Assembly (NCBI RefSeq): GCF_000768345.1
Contig: NZ_AVPS01000006.1
Span: 124,001 to 188,000 of the forward strand
From: Lysobacter concretionis Ko07 = DSM 16239
Lineage (GTDB): Bacteria > Pseudomonadota > Gammaproteobacteria > Xanthomonadales > Xanthomonadaceae
DNA: 64,000 nucleotides
Direction of reading: 5' to 3'
The notes beneath the pieces were generated by a model. That model was not told the origin of the DNA. It made no database searches and saw only the letters and a list, made by a program, of their open reading frames with translations. Shown piece after piece: positions 1 through 8,612 of the stretch; position 1 is the stretch's first letter; each line of letters begins with the position of its first letter. A program made the position numbers and the translations under genes.

Positions 1-1
1 G

Positions 2-148
2 CAGGCGTTCGAGATGGGCGACCCGCGCGCGGACCTGGCTCGGGTGATGGTCGCGATGCAGCAGTCATCGGTGGCCTTCAAGGCCACCGCCGAAGTGCGC
101 AACCGTCTGGTGCAGGCGTACCAGGACGTGATGAACATGCCGATATGA
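2..148 (+). CDS. fliE: Flagellar hook-basal body protein FliE (3' end)
   Basis: The window opens inside this gene; the last 48 residues are present in frame and end at the TGA at 146-148. The peptide (ADLARVMVAMQQSSVAFKA, then a stretch ending in QAYQDVMNMPI) is the conserved FliE C-terminus, which forms an alpha-helical hairpin like those of rod and hook proteins. FliE joins the MS-ring to the proximal rod, and fliE directly upstream of fliF is the standard order. Only the 3' end is visible, so length, start and promoter cannot be judged. Confidence 0.9.
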   Translation, partial: QAFEMGDPRADLARVMVAMQQSSVAFKATAEVRNRLVQAYQDVMNMPI

Positions 149-248
149 CGGCGCCGATCGCCTTGGCCGGGCGACAGGCCCGCACGCTTTCGCCACATGG
201 CCTCCGTAACCCGGCACGCCGCAGACCAGCATTCCCGAGAACGCACCG

Positions 249-1898
249 ATGAGCGCCATTCTTCCCAAGAACCCCCTGGCCGGCCTGCGCGAGATGGGGC
301 CATTGCAGGACATCCCGGTAGTGCGCCAGATGGGCACGTTCGCGCTGGTCGCGGCGGCGATCGCGATCGGGCTGTGGCTGTTCTTCTGGACCCAGCGCCC
401 GGACTACGTGCCGGTGTTCGCCGGACTGGACGCGAAATCCACCAGCGAGGCGTCCGACCTGCTGCGCACTGCACGCATCCCGTTCCGCGTCGATCCGGTC
501 AGCGGCGCGCTGGCGGTGCCGACCGACCAGAGCGGGCAGGCGAAGCTGGCCCTTGCCTCCGCCGGGTTGCCGGCGGGCAACGGCGGCGGCTTCGAATCGC
601 TGCAGGGCGACCAGGGCTTCGGCACCAGCCAGTTCGTGGAGAACGCGCGTTACCAGCACGCGCTGGAGACCGAGCTGGCCCGCACCATCGCCAACCTGCG
701 GCCGGTGCTGGAAGCGCGCGTGCACCTGGCGATCCCCAAGCCCAGCGCCTTCACCCGCCAGAAGGAGCCGGCCAGCGCGTCGGTGGTGCTGCACCTGCGC
801 AACGGCAGCGTGCTGGAGACCGGCCAGGTCAACGCGATCGTGCACCTGGTGTCCAACAGCATCCCGCAGTTGCCGCTGGAGAGCATCACCGTGGTCGACC
901 AGTTCGGCCGCATGCTGTCGGAGACCGATCCGGACAGCGATGCGGCGATCGGCGCCAAGCGTTTCGAGCAGCAGCGCCGCCAGGAAGCGGTCTACGTGCA
1001 GCGCATCCAGGAACTGCTGGCGCCGATGACCGGCCCCGGCCGGGTCAGCACCCAGGTCAGCGTGGACATGGACTTCGCCCAGACCGAGCAGGCGCGCGAG
1101 GTCTACGGGCCGGACCCGGCGATCGTCCGCAGCGAACAGATTTCCGAATCCGGCAACCTCGCCGCCGCGCAGCCGCCGCAAGGCGTACCCGGCAGCGCCA
1201 GCAACACGCCCGATGCAGCAGCAGCGGCCACGGCGGCGGCCGACCCGGCACCGGCACCCGCCGCGCCGCAGAACAGCAACGGCGCGCGCACCGCGGTGCG
1301 CAACTACGAGATCGACCGCACCCTGACCCACACCCGGCAAGCGCCCGGCCGGATCACCCGGGTCACGGCGGCGGTGCTGGTGGACAACATTCCCGGCCCG
1401 CCGGGCCAGGATGGCAAGGCGGTCACCCGCGCCCTCACTGCGGCCGAGCTGGGCCGCATCGAATCGCTGGTGCAGCAGGCCGTCGGTTTCGATGCGCAGC
1501 GTGGCGACATGGTCACCGTGGTGAACGCACCCTTCGCCCGCGACCTGGTGGACGAACCGGCCGGCACGCCGCTGTGGGAAAACCCGCGCGCCAAGGAACT
1601 GCTGCGCATCGCCCTGGGCGGTCTGGCGGTGCTGGCGTTGATCTTCACCGTGCTGCGGCCCGCCCTGCGCCAGCTGATGGGGCCGGTCAAGCCGCGCACC
1701 GCGGTGGCGACGCTGATCGAGGAGGACGAGGTGCCGGTCACGCTGTCCGCCCCCGCCGCCCCGGTCCGCCTGGGCAACGACGCCAGGGAAGCACCGATGG
1801 ACTTCGACGAAAAACTGCAGGTGGCACGTACGGCGGTCAGCAACGACCCCAAGCGGGTCGCCAACGTGATCCGCAACTGGGTGGAAGTCGATGGCTGA
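249..1898 (+). CDS. fliF: Flagellar MS-ring protein FliF
   Basis: 549 residues, normal for FliF, which forms the inner-membrane MS-ring that carries rotor and export gate. A first membrane helix lies at about residues 35-52 (VAAAIAIGLWLFFW) and a second near 455-475 (GLAVLALIFTVL). Between them are the ring-building motif domains (for example RVHLAIPKPSAF) and a Pro/Ala-rich periplasmic linker at about 310-350. The cytoplasmic C-terminus (EKLQVARTAVSNDPKRVANV) is the FliG-binding segment. The ATG lies 100 bp after fliE with GAGAA a short distance upstream. The end overlaps the fliG start by 8 bp, implying coupled translation. Confidence 0.97.
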   Translation: MSAILPKNPLAGLREMGPLQDIPVVRQMGTFALVAAAIAIGLWLFFWTQRPDYVPVFAGLDAKSTSEASDLLRTARIPFRVDPVSGALAVPTDQSGQAKLALASAGLPAGNGGGFESLQGDQGFGTSQFVENARYQHALETELARTIANLRPVLEARVHLAIPKPSAFTRQKEPASASVVLHLRNGSVLETGQVNAIVHLVSNSIPQLPLESITVVDQFGRMLSETDPDSDAAIGAKRFEQQRRQEAVYVQRIQELLAPMTGPGRVSTQVSVDMDFAQTEQAREVYGPDPAIVRSEQISESGNLAAAQPPQGVPGSASNTPDAAAAATAAADPAPAPAAPQNSNGARTAVRNYEIDRTLTHTRQAPGRITRVTAAVLVDNIPGPPGQDGKAVTRALTAAELGRIESLVQQAVGFDAQRGDMVTVVNAPFARDLVDEPAGTPLWENPRAKELLRIALGGLAVLALIFTVLRPALRQLMGPVKPRTAVATLIEEDEVPVTLSAPAAPVRLGNDAREAPMDFDEKLQVARTAVSNDPKRVANVIRNWVEVDG

Positions 1899-2898
1899 GC
1901 CGAAGGAACCGCTGACCGGCGTGCAGCGCGCCGCCGTGGTGCTGCTGTCGCTGGGCGAAACGCAGGCCGCCGAGGTGCTCAAGCACATGGGCGCGAAGGA
2001 AGTGCAGAAGCTCGGCATGGCGATGGCGTCCGTGGGCGGCGTCTCGCGCGCGACCGTCGGCCTGGTGTTCGACGATTTCGTGGAGACCCTGGCCCAGCCC
2101 AGCGCGCTGGGCGCCGGCGCGGACGAATACATCCGCGCGGTGCTCAACCAGGCGCTCGGCGAGGAACGCGCCGGCAGCCTGATCGACCGCATCCTGGCCG
2201 GCCGCAACACCTCCGGCCTGGACACCCTGAAATGGATGGAGCCGCGGGCGATCTCCGAGCTGGTGCGCAACGAGCACCCGCAGATCATCGCGATCGTGAT
2301 GGCCCACCTGGACGAGGACCAGGCCGCCGAAGTGCTCAAGTGCCTGTCCGAGCGCGTGCGCGCCGACGTGCTGCTGCGCATCGCCACCCTCGACGGCATC
2401 CCGCCCAATGCGCTCAACGAACTCAACGACGTGATGGCGCGCCAGTTCGCCGGCAGCCAGAACCTCAAGTCCTCCACCGTCGGCGGCGTGCGGGTGGCGG
2501 CCAACATCCTGAACTTCATGGACACCGGCCAGGACGAGACGATCCTGGAGAACATCCGCCAGATCGACGAGCCGCTCAGCGCGCAGATCCGCGACCTGAT
2601 GTTCGTGTTCGACAACCTGGTCGAACTGGACGACCGCGCGATCCAGACCGTGCTGCGCGAGGTCTCCACCGACAAGCTGGCGCTGGCCCTGCGCGGCGCC
2701 GACCAGAAGGTCCGCGCCAAGATCACCGGCAACATGTCCCAGCGCGCGGCCGAGATCCTGATCGAGGACATGGAGGCACGCGGCCCGGTGCGCCTGGCCG
2801 AAGTCGAGGCGGCGCAGAAGGAGATCCTCGCCGAGGTCCGCAAGATGGCCGACAACGGCGTCATCCAGCTGTCCGCCAAAAGTGAGGCCTTCGTTTGA
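1891..2898 (+). CDS. fliG: Flagellar motor switch protein FliG
   Basis: 335 residues, the usual FliG length. FliG is the rotor protein on the cytoplasmic face of the MS-ring; its C-terminal domain meets the stator and drives torque, and its middle domain binds FliM. The conserved EHPQ motif (NEHPQIIAIVMAHL, about residues 125-140) of the middle domain is clear. The C-terminal domain carries the charged torque helix (FVFDNLVELDDRAIQTVLRE), with arginines, aspartates and glutamates in expected places. It overlaps fliF by 8 bp and fliH by 4 bp (TTG start inside the fliG stop), as in a tightly packed operon. Confidence 0.97.
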   Translation: MAEPKEPLTGVQRAAVVLLSLGETQAAEVLKHMGAKEVQKLGMAMASVGGVSRATVGLVFDDFVETLAQPSALGAGADEYIRAVLNQALGEERAGSLIDRILAGRNTSGLDTLKWMEPRAISELVRNEHPQIIAIVMAHLDEDQAAEVLKCLSERVRADVLLRIATLDGIPPNALNELNDVMARQFAGSQNLKSSTVGGVRVAANILNFMDTGQDETILENIRQIDEPLSAQIRDLMFVFDNLVELDDRAIQTVLREVSTDKLALALRGADQKVRAKITGNMSQRAAEILIEDMEARGPVRLAEVEAAQKEILAEVRKMADNGVIQLSAKSEAFV

Positions 2899-3569
2899 TC
2901 GCCATGACCGACACCGACAGCGCGCGGGCGATCCGCTGGCTGGCACCCGACCTGGACCCGGCCACGGCCCCGCCGGTGGCCGCGACGCAGGCGGAATCCA
3001 ACCCCATGCTGCCCAGCGTCGAGGAGTTGCAGGCACTGGAGCGGGCCGCGCGCGAGGAAGGCTACGCCAACGGTCACGCCGCCGGCCACGCCGAAGGGCT
3101 GGCCAGCGGGCAATCCGAGGTGCGCCGCATGGTCGCGCAGATGGAAGGCATCCTGGACGGCTTTACCCGTCCACTGGCGCGGCTGGACAACGAAGTCGCC
3201 GATGCGCTGGGCGAGCTGGCGGTGCGCATCGCCGGCAACCTGCTCGGACGCACCTACCAGGCCGACCCGACCCTGCTGGCCGACCTGGTGCGCGAGGCGC
3301 TCGACGCCGTCGGCGCCAGTTCGCGCGAGATCGAACTGCGCCTGCATCCCGACGACCTGGGCGTGCTGGCGCCGCACCTGATGGGGCTGAGCGGCGTGCG
3401 CCTGAGCGAGGACAGCGGCCTGGCCCGCGGCGAACTGCGGCTGCACAGCGAGAGCGTGCGCATCGACGGCACCCTCGCCGCGCGCCTGCAGGCTTGCCTG
3501 GATGCGGCCATGGACGCGGACGCGAGCGCCGATACGAACACCGATGCGAACCTGGAGATCACCCCATGA
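2895..3569 (+). CDS. fliH: Flagellar export stator protein FliH
   Basis: 224 residues. FliH dimers hold the FliI ATPase at the export gate and regulate it. Position between fliG and fliI and sequence both fit: a variable acidic N-terminus, a glycine-rich repeat (YANGHAAGHAEGLASG, about residues 56-71, the GxxxG-like helical segment typical of FliH), then a C-terminal domain with LAVRIAGNLLGR. The TTG start at 2895 has GAGG 7 nt upstream and overlaps the fliG stop; an ATG at 2904 (MTDTDSARA) is the alternative. The gene ends in an ATGA overlap with fliI. Confidence 0.9.
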   Translation: MIAMTDTDSARAIRWLAPDLDPATAPPVAATQAESNPMLPSVEELQALERAAREEGYANGHAAGHAEGLASGQSEVRRMVAQMEGILDGFTRPLARLDNEVADALGELAVRIAGNLLGRTYQADPTLLADLVREALDAVGASSREIELRLHPDDLGVLAPHLMGLSGVRLSEDSGLARGELRLHSESVRIDGTLAARLQACLDAAMDADASADTNTDANLEITP

Positions 3570-4996
3570 GCCGCATCGCCGCCGACCAGTGGGAAGCCAT
3601 GCGCAACCTGCGCCTTTCCGCCCGGCTGGCCACCATCAACCCGCAGCCGCCGTCACTGGGTCTGGCCCGCGAAGGCGTGTTGCGGCGCGCGGTCGGCCTG
3701 ACCCTGGAGGCCTCCGGCTGCAGCGCACCCTTGGGTTCGCGCTGCCGGGTGGAAACCTCCGGCGGCCGCTGGGTCGATGCCGAAGTGGTCGGTTTCTCCG
3801 GCGACCGCACCTTCCTGATGCCCACCGCCGACCTCGCCGGTCTGCTGCCCAACGCACGCGTGGTGACCACCCGCCAGCGCGGCGAAGTGGCGGTCGGCGA
3901 CGGCCTGCTCGGGCGGGTGATCGACAGCGACGGCGTGCCGCTGGACGGCCGCGGCCCGCTGCGCCCGGAAAGCTGGGTCGGACTCGGTGGCCAGATCATC
4001 AACCCGCTGACGCGCGAGCCGATCACCCGCTCGCTGGATGTCGGCGTGCGCGCGATCAACGCCCTGCTGCCAATCGGCCGCGGCCAGCGCATCGGCCTGT
4101 TCGCCGGCTCCGGCGTCGGCAAGTCGACCCTGCTGGGCATGATGACCCGCTACACCGCCGCCGACGTCATCGTGGTCGGTTTGGTCGGCGAGCGCGGACG
4201 CGAAGTGCGCGACTTCGTCGAGGCCACCCTCGGCGAGGAAGGCATGCGCCGCGCCGTGGTGGTGGCGGCCCCGGCCGACCGGCCGCCGCTGGCGCGCCTG
4301 CACGGCGCGCTGCGGGCGACGGCCATCGCCGAGTGGTATCGCGACCAGGGCCTGCACGTGCTGCTGCTGATGGATTCGCTGACCCGCTTCGCCCAGGCCC
4401 AGCGCGAGATCGGCCTGTCGGTGGGCGAGCCGCCGACCACCCGCGGCTACCCGCCGTCGGTGTTCGCCAAGCTGCCGCAACTGGTGGAGCGCGCGGGCAA
4501 CGGCGCCGACGGCCGCGGCTCGATCACCGCGTTCTACACCGTGCTGACCGAGGGCGACGACCAGCAGGAGCCGATCGCCGACGCCGCCCGCGCGATCCTC
4601 GACGGCCACATCGTGCTGACCCGCCGCATCGCCGACGCCGGCCAGTACCCGGCCATCGACGTGGAGGTTTCGGTCAGCCGGGTGATGCAGGACATCACCG
4701 ACGCGCCATGGCGCGAGCGCATCCGCAAGCTGCGCCGGCTGCTGGCCGCGTACTCGGCCCAGCGCGACCTGATCGCGATCGGTGCCTACCAGCGCGGCAG
4801 CGATCCGGCGGTCGACGAGGCCGTCGCCCGCTGGCCCGCGATCCAGGCCTTCCTCGGCCAGGACGTCAGCGAGGCGGCCGATGTCGAAGCCAGCCGCGCC
4901 GCCCTCGCCCGGCTGCTCGACGACACCCCAGACAACACACCCGACAACACCGCCGGCACCCGGCAACCCGCAACCCCCACTGCGCAGGAGACGTGA
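3566..4996 (+). CDS. fliI: Flagellum-specific export ATPase FliI
   Basis: 476 residues. FliI is the F1-beta-like hexameric ATPase of the flagellar type III export apparatus, which unloads chaperone-bound substrates. The Walker A motif GLFAGSGVGKSTLL is at about residues 172-185, followed by VGLVGERGREVRDFVE and the Walker B strand VLLLMDSLTRFAQAQRE. The ATG at 3566 overlaps the fliH stop by 4 bp; the open frame continues far upstream but only as antisense-like shadow. The C-terminal tail is low complexity (repeated DNTPDNT), likely dispensable. fliJ follows after 5 bp. Confidence 0.97.
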   Translation: MSRIAADQWEAMRNLRLSARLATINPQPPSLGLAREGVLRRAVGLTLEASGCSAPLGSRCRVETSGGRWVDAEVVGFSGDRTFLMPTADLAGLLPNARVVTTRQRGEVAVGDGLLGRVIDSDGVPLDGRGPLRPESWVGLGGQIINPLTREPITRSLDVGVRAINALLPIGRGQRIGLFAGSGVGKSTLLGMMTRYTAADVIVVGLVGERGREVRDFVEATLGEEGMRRAVVVAAPADRPPLARLHGALRATAIAEWYRDQGLHVLLLMDSLTRFAQAQREIGLSVGEPPTTRGYPPSVFAKLPQLVERAGNGADGRGSITAFYTVLTEGDDQQEPIADAARAILDGHIVLTRRIADAGQYPAIDVEVSVSRVMQDITDAPWRERIRKLRRLLAAYSAQRDLIAIGAYQRGSDPAVDEAVARWPAIQAFLGQDVSEAADVEASRAALARLLDDTPDNTPDNTAGTRQPATPTAQET

Positions 4997-5001
4997 CCGA
5001 C

Positions 5002-5457
5002 ATGCGATCGCAACGACTGGATCCACTGTTGAAAGTGAAACAACGCCACCAGGACGACGTCGCCCGCGAAGTCGCCGAGCGCGACCGCGCGGTGGCCGAG
5101 CAGGAGGCGCGGCTGGAGGCGCTGCGACGGTACGCGCTGGAATACGCCGCGCCGGGGAGTTCCAACCTCACCAGCCCGGCGTTGCTGGCCAACCGGCTGG
5201 CGTTCCGCGAGCGCCTGGACGTCGCCATCGCCCAGCAGAGCCGCGTGGTCACCGACACCCGCCAGCAGAGCGATGTCGAACGCACCCGCCTGTTGCTGGC
5301 CAGCCGCGAAACCCACGTGCTGGAGAAACTGTCGGCCAGCTACCGCGCCGAGGAATCGCGCGTGGACGAGCAACGCAGCCAGCGCGAAATGGACGACCTG
5401 GGCGCACGCCGGGCATTGAACGGAGCCCAGACCCGCGATCCGGAGCCGGCGACGTGA
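5002..5457 (+). CDS. fliJ: Flagellar export protein FliJ
   Basis: 151 residues, predicted almost wholly coiled coil with heptad-like charged repeats (LLKVKQRHQDDVAREVAERD at the N-terminus; SRETHVLEKLSASYRAEES in the second half). FliJ is the gamma-subunit-like stalk of the FliI ring and an escort for export chaperones. Identification rests on position, length and coiled-coil character since FliJ is poorly conserved. The ATG at 5002 is preceded by an in-frame GTG at 4993 that overlaps the fliI stop; either could be used. The stop overlaps the fliK start by one base. Confidence 0.88.
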   Translation: MRSQRLDPLLKVKQRHQDDVAREVAERDRAVAEQEARLEALRRYALEYAAPGSSNLTSPALLANRLAFRERLDVAIAQQSRVVTDTRQQSDVERTRLLLASRETHVLEKLSASYRAEESRVDEQRSQREMDDLGARRALNGAQTRDPEPAT

Positions 5458-6566
5458 TGGCTTCCGGTCTCGGCAGCGGCGCGGTGGCGAGCCCCGGCAT
5501 CGCGCCCGCGTCGTCACCGCAGGTCACCGCTCCAGCAGGCAACGGACGCGGCGGCGGCCGTCAACAGGACACGTTTGCCGGTCTGCTGGCCGGTGTCGCG
5601 CCGACCGCCGACACCGCAGCGGCGACCGCGCCGGCCAGCACGCCGGTGCTTGCCAGCGACACGTCGCCGGAAGAAGCCGTCCTCGACGATGCCCTTCCGG
5701 AGCAGATCCTGAACCTGATCGGCGGCGCCTGGCCGTCACCGGCTCCGCCGCCCGTCGCCGACGCTCTACCGCCGGGCGGGATAGCCGGCGATCCGTTGAC
5801 GGATGGCGAGCCCCCGACACCCCTCCTGCCGATCAACGGAGCCATCGCCGATGGTGCCGGCGCGGCAACCACCGGACCGGTTGCCGGTCAGGCGGGCAGC
5901 GTACCGGCTCCCGTCACCGCGACGACCGGCCCGGCGTTGCCGTTGGCCCAGGCCGGCGCCATCGACAGTGCCGATGCATCGGGCGAGCTTGCCCGGGCCA
6001 TCGCCCAGACCATCGATACCGATGCCGCGGCCAAGCCGTCGGCCAGCGCCACGGAAAGTGCGGACCCCACCGAGTTCATCCTGCCCGGCCAGCAGGCCAC
6101 GGCCGGCAGCCCGGCGCGCAGCGTCGCGCCGGTACTGACCAGCGCCCCCGTCGCGATGCCGGCCGAGCCGGACGCCGGCTTCGACGACAGCTTCGGCGCG
6201 CGCATCGGCTGGATGGCCGAACAGCGCATCGGTCATGCGCAGATCCGCGTCAGCCCGGACCACGTCGGCCCGATCGACGTCCGCCTGCAACTGGACGGCT
6301 CCCGCGTCAGCGCCGAGTTCGTCTCCGCCAACGTCGATGTCCGCCAGGCCCTGGAAGCCAGCGTCGGCCGCCTGCGCGACCTGCTCGACCAGCAAGGCCT
6401 GCAACTGGCCCACACCGATATCGGCAGCGGCCAATCGGGCACCTCCGGCGAGCGCGCCGCGAGCGGCAGCACGGATGCACCGGGATCCGGTGACGGCGGC
6501 GGCATCAGCGACAACCTGCCGGCACCGGCCCTGATGCGCCGTGGGCTGCTGGACGAATACGCCTGA
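5457..6566 (+). CDS. fliK: Flagellar hook-length control protein FliK
   Basis: 369 residues. FliK measures hook length and flips export specificity. The first ~240 residues are low-complexity Ala/Pro/Thr/Gly, as expected for the secreted ruler part. The conserved C-terminal hook-length domain is at about residues 255-325 (IGHAQIRVSPDHVGPIDVRL, then VRQALEASVGRLRDLLDQQG), the region that contacts FlhB. The ATG at 5457 shares its A with the fliJ stop. A run of six T follows the stop (near 6569) but has no convincing stem, so I do not call a terminator. Confidence 0.92.
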   Translation: MASGLGSGAVASPGIAPASSPQVTAPAGNGRGGGRQQDTFAGLLAGVAPTADTAAATAPASTPVLASDTSPEEAVLDDALPEQILNLIGGAWPSPAPPPVADALPPGGIAGDPLTDGEPPTPLLPINGAIADGAGAATTGPVAGQAGSVPAPVTATTGPALPLAQAGAIDSADASGELARAIAQTIDTDAAAKPSASATESADPTEFILPGQQATAGSPARSVAPVLTSAPVAMPAEPDAGFDDSFGARIGWMAEQRIGHAQIRVSPDHVGPIDVRLQLDGSRVSAEFVSANVDVRQALEASVGRLRDLLDQQGLQLAHTDIGSGQSGTSGERAASGSTDAPGSGDGGGISDNLPAPALMRRGLLDEYA

Positions 6567-6621
6567 CTATTTTTTCACCACGGGCATTCCCTCCGGTCGT
6601 CCGCCTGGACTTCCTGCGGTC

Positions 6622-6908
6622 GTAGGACGGCTTCAACCGCGAAGCCCCGACTGGCGGACACGATGCACCGGTCGCGACTCACGTCGCTCCTGCAGACAAT
6701 CGGAGTAGGAGCGACGTGAGTCGCGACCTGTACATCCTCTCCCGCGATTGAGTTGCCTTGGACGGGGCGGTGGCGTCATCGGCACCGCTTTTCGTCCACC
6801 CAGGTGGACGCACCCGGCAAATGTGGTCTCTGCGCGTTCGCGACTCACGTCGCTCCTGCAGACAACCGGAGTAGGAGTGGCGGAAGCATGCCTCCGCCGG
6901 TGAGTCGC
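6622..6908. repeat. Cluster of GTAG-headed REP palindromes
   Basis: Five short palindromes. Unit a, 6622-6651, has stem GGCTTC/GAAGCC. Units b (6671-6693, inverted) and c (6705-6727) are a head-to-head pair sharing GTAGGAGCGACGTGAGTCGC with stem GCGAC/GTCGC. Unit d (6838-6859) is another inverted copy of the same type. Unit e (6871-6908) is a different type with stem GGCGGA/TCCGCC and a GTGAGTCGC tail. Copies of the b/c type recur at 38569, 38684, 55492 and 55543; the e type recurs inverted at 61773. The GTAG head plus imperfect stem is the hallmark of REP elements mobilised by RAYT transposases in this family. Confidence 0.85.
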
Positions 6909-7064
6909 TCCCCCCTGAACCCGGCCACATTCACGTTGGATGGCGACGACGCCACCCAACGATGGATATTGCCCTGCGGGTTGCCTCCCCGGCCTCGTCA
7001 AATCAATGGCACCGGCGTCATCCGGCACGGCGTCAATTCCCCGTCGCAGGCGGGCATTCTTCCT

Positions 7065-7081
7065 GCGGCACGCCCCTTGCA
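7065..7081 (+). promoter_or_regulatory. Sigma-54 (RpoN) promoter of the fliL operon
   Basis: The string CGGCACGCCCCTTGCA matches the -24/-12 consensus TGGCACG-N4-TTGCW at all but the first base. GG at 7067-7068 and GC at 7079-7080 are separated by exactly 10 bp, as sigma-54 requires. The predicted transcript starts about 25 nt before the fliL GTG. RpoN control of mid-class flagellar operons by a FleQ-type activator is established in polar-flagellate gammaproteobacteria; the activator is not in this window. Confidence 0.75.
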
Positions 7082-7116
7082 CTGTTCCGGCAATCCTTGC
7101 CTGCCGGAGTTTTCGA

Positions 7117-7596
7117 GTGCCTCCCAAGTCCCCACCCCCGTCCAGAAAGATGCCCTGGATCATTGTCACCGTGCTGATCGTGGCCCTGGCCGCGGGTGGT
7201 GGCTGGCTGTGGTATTCCAAGGCAGCCGCGGCCGAAGCGGCGGAACAGGCCGAGAACTCGCCCACCGCGGCGCGCAAGCCGGCGATCTACTTCGCGCTGG
7301 AGCCGTCCTTCGTAGTCAACCTGATCGACGCCGACTCGGTGCGCTACCTGCAGGCCGACGTGCAGTTGATGACCCGCGACGACGCCACCGCCAAGGCGCT
7401 GGAACTGCATGCGCCGGCAGTGCGCAACCGCCTGCTGCTGCTGTTCGGCCAGCACTCGGCCAGCCAGTTGGCGCTGCGCAGCGCCAAGGAGCGCCTGCAG
7501 GACAAGTCGCGCGATGAAGTGAACGCCTTGCTGAAGTCCGAAGGGGCCGCGAACAAGGTCGATGCCGTCTATTTCACCAGCTTCGTGACCCAGTAG
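7117..7596 (+). CDS. fliL: Flagellar basal body-associated protein FliL
   Basis: 159 residues. FliL is a single-span inner-membrane protein that surrounds and supports the stators. A short proline-rich cytoplasmic N-terminus is followed by one membrane helix (WIIVTVLIVALAAGGGWLW, about residues 14-32) and the periplasmic FliL domain (YFALEPSFVVNL, YLQADVQLMTRD), ending with the typical VDAVYFTSFVTQ. I chose the GTG at 7117 because GGAG lies 7 nt upstream; longer in-frame extensions run back through the promoter. It is first gene of the fliLMNOPQR-flhBA unit. Confidence 0.93.
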   Translation: MPPKSPPPSRKMPWIIVTVLIVALAAGGGWLWYSKAAAAEAAEQAENSPTAARKPAIYFALEPSFVVNLIDADSVRYLQADVQLMTRDDATAKALELHAPAVRNRLLLLFGQHSASQLALRSAKERLQDKSRDEVNALLKSEGAANKVDAVYFTSFVTQ

Positions 7597-7607
7597 GGAC
7601 GCCGGCG

Positions 7608-8612
7608 ATGAGCATGGACCTGCTTTCCCAGGACGAGATCGATGCCCTGCTGCATGGCGTCGACAGCGGCGCGGTCGATGTCGAGGAGGCCCCGCCGGCC
7701 CCCGACGAGGCGCGCAGCTACGACTTCGCCAGCCAGGACCGCATCGTCCGCGGCCGCCTGCCGACGCTGGAGATGATCAACGAGCGGTTCGCCCGCACCT
7801 GGCGGATCGGCCTGTTCAACCTGCTGCGCCGCTCGGCCGACCTGTCGGTGCGCGGCGTCGACCTGATGCGCTTCGGCGAGTACATGCACTCGCTGCAGGT
7901 GCCCAACAACCTGAACATGGTGAAGATGAAGCCGCTGCGTGGCACCGCGCTGGTGGTGTACGAACCGCGGCTGGTGTTCACCGTGGTCGACAACTTCTTC
8001 GGCGGCAACGGCAAGTACCACACCCGCATCGAGGGCCGCGAGTTCACCCCGACCGAGATGCGCGTCATCCAGCTGCTGCTCAAGCAGACCTTCGCCGACC
8101 TGGTCGAGGCCTGGGCGCCGGTGATGCCGGTGGAGTTCGAGTACCTCAACTCCGAGGTCAACCCGCACTTCGCCAACATCATCAGTCCGCGCGAGTACAT
8201 CGTGGTCAGCCGCTTCCATGTCGAGCTGGAAGGCGGCGGCGGCGAATTCCACGTGTCCATTCCGTACTCGATGCTCGAACCGATCCGCGAGCAACTCGAT
8301 GCCGGCGTGCAGAGCGACCGGGTCGAGCGCGACGAGAGCTGGACCCGCGCGATGCGCGAGCAGCTGCAGGACGCGCAGGTCGAACTGAGCAGTTCGCTGG
8401 CGCAGCGCCAGATCACCCTGCGCCAGTTGAGCCAGCTCAAGGTCGGCGACGTGATCCCGATCGACCTGCCCGACACGGTGACTCTGAAGGTCGAGCAGAC
8501 GCCGCTGTTTTCCGGCGAGTTCGGCACCCACAACGGCCGCAACGCGATCAAGGTCACCACCGTGCACGCCGCACGCACCCTTCCCACTTTCGAAAGCCTG
8601 ACAACGTCATGA
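7608..8612 (+). CDS. fliM: Flagellar motor switch protein FliM
   Basis: 334 residues, full length. FliM forms the C-ring wall and binds phospho-CheY. The extreme N-terminus LLSQDEIDALLHGV is the CheY-P docking peptide. The middle CheC-like domain contains GGNGKYHTRIEGREFTPTE, and the C-terminal SpoA domain (LSQLKVGDVIPIDLPDTVTL) pairs with FliN. The start follows fliL by 11 bp and the end overlaps fliN by 4 bp. Confidence 0.97.
   Translation: MSMDLLSQDEIDALLHGVDSGAVDVEEAPPAPDEARSYDFASQDRIVRGRLPTLEMINERFARTWRIGLFNLLRRSADLSVRGVDLMRFGEYMHSLQVPNNLNMVKMKPLRGTALVVYEPRLVFTVVDNFFGGNGKYHTRIEGREFTPTEMRVIQLLLKQTFADLVEAWAPVMPVEFEYLNSEVNPHFANIISPREYIVVSRFHVELEGGGGEFHVSIPYSMLEPIREQLDAGVQSDRVERDESWTRAMREQLQDAQVELSSSLAQRQITLRQLSQLKVGDVIPIDLPDTVTLKVEQTPLFSGEFGTHNGRNAIKVTTVHAARTLPTFESLTTS

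Larger units (their letters stand above)
6567..7116. other. 550-bp non-coding gap with REP hairpins and a sigma-54 promoter
   Basis: No credible gene lies here; small open frames are not conserved-looking and cross the repeats. From 6622 to 6908 the gap is filled with GTAG-headed REP hairpins in both orientations (listed separately). The last 60 bp carry a sigma-54-type promoter for the fliL operon. The gap therefore splits the flagellar locus into two transcription units, fliE-fliK and fliL-flhA. Confidence 0.8.

Noticed and set aside
78-3446. Open frame of 1122 codons on the - strand opposite fliE-fliH
   Set aside because: It is antisense to well-identified flagellar genes; in DNA this GC-rich the third-position bias keeps the complementary frame open. 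The product (Gln/His/Arg/Ala-rich) has no recognisable domain. The same applies to the long frames opposite flhA (12830-14959), the RND permease (41409-44795) and nrdA (52711-54759).
6567-6580. Run of T after fliK as terminator
   Set aside because: No GC-rich stem precedes the T run.
6753-7517. Open frame of 254 codons across the fliK-fliL gap
   Set aside because: It crosses REP repeats and runs out of frame through fliL; no domain or ribosome site.
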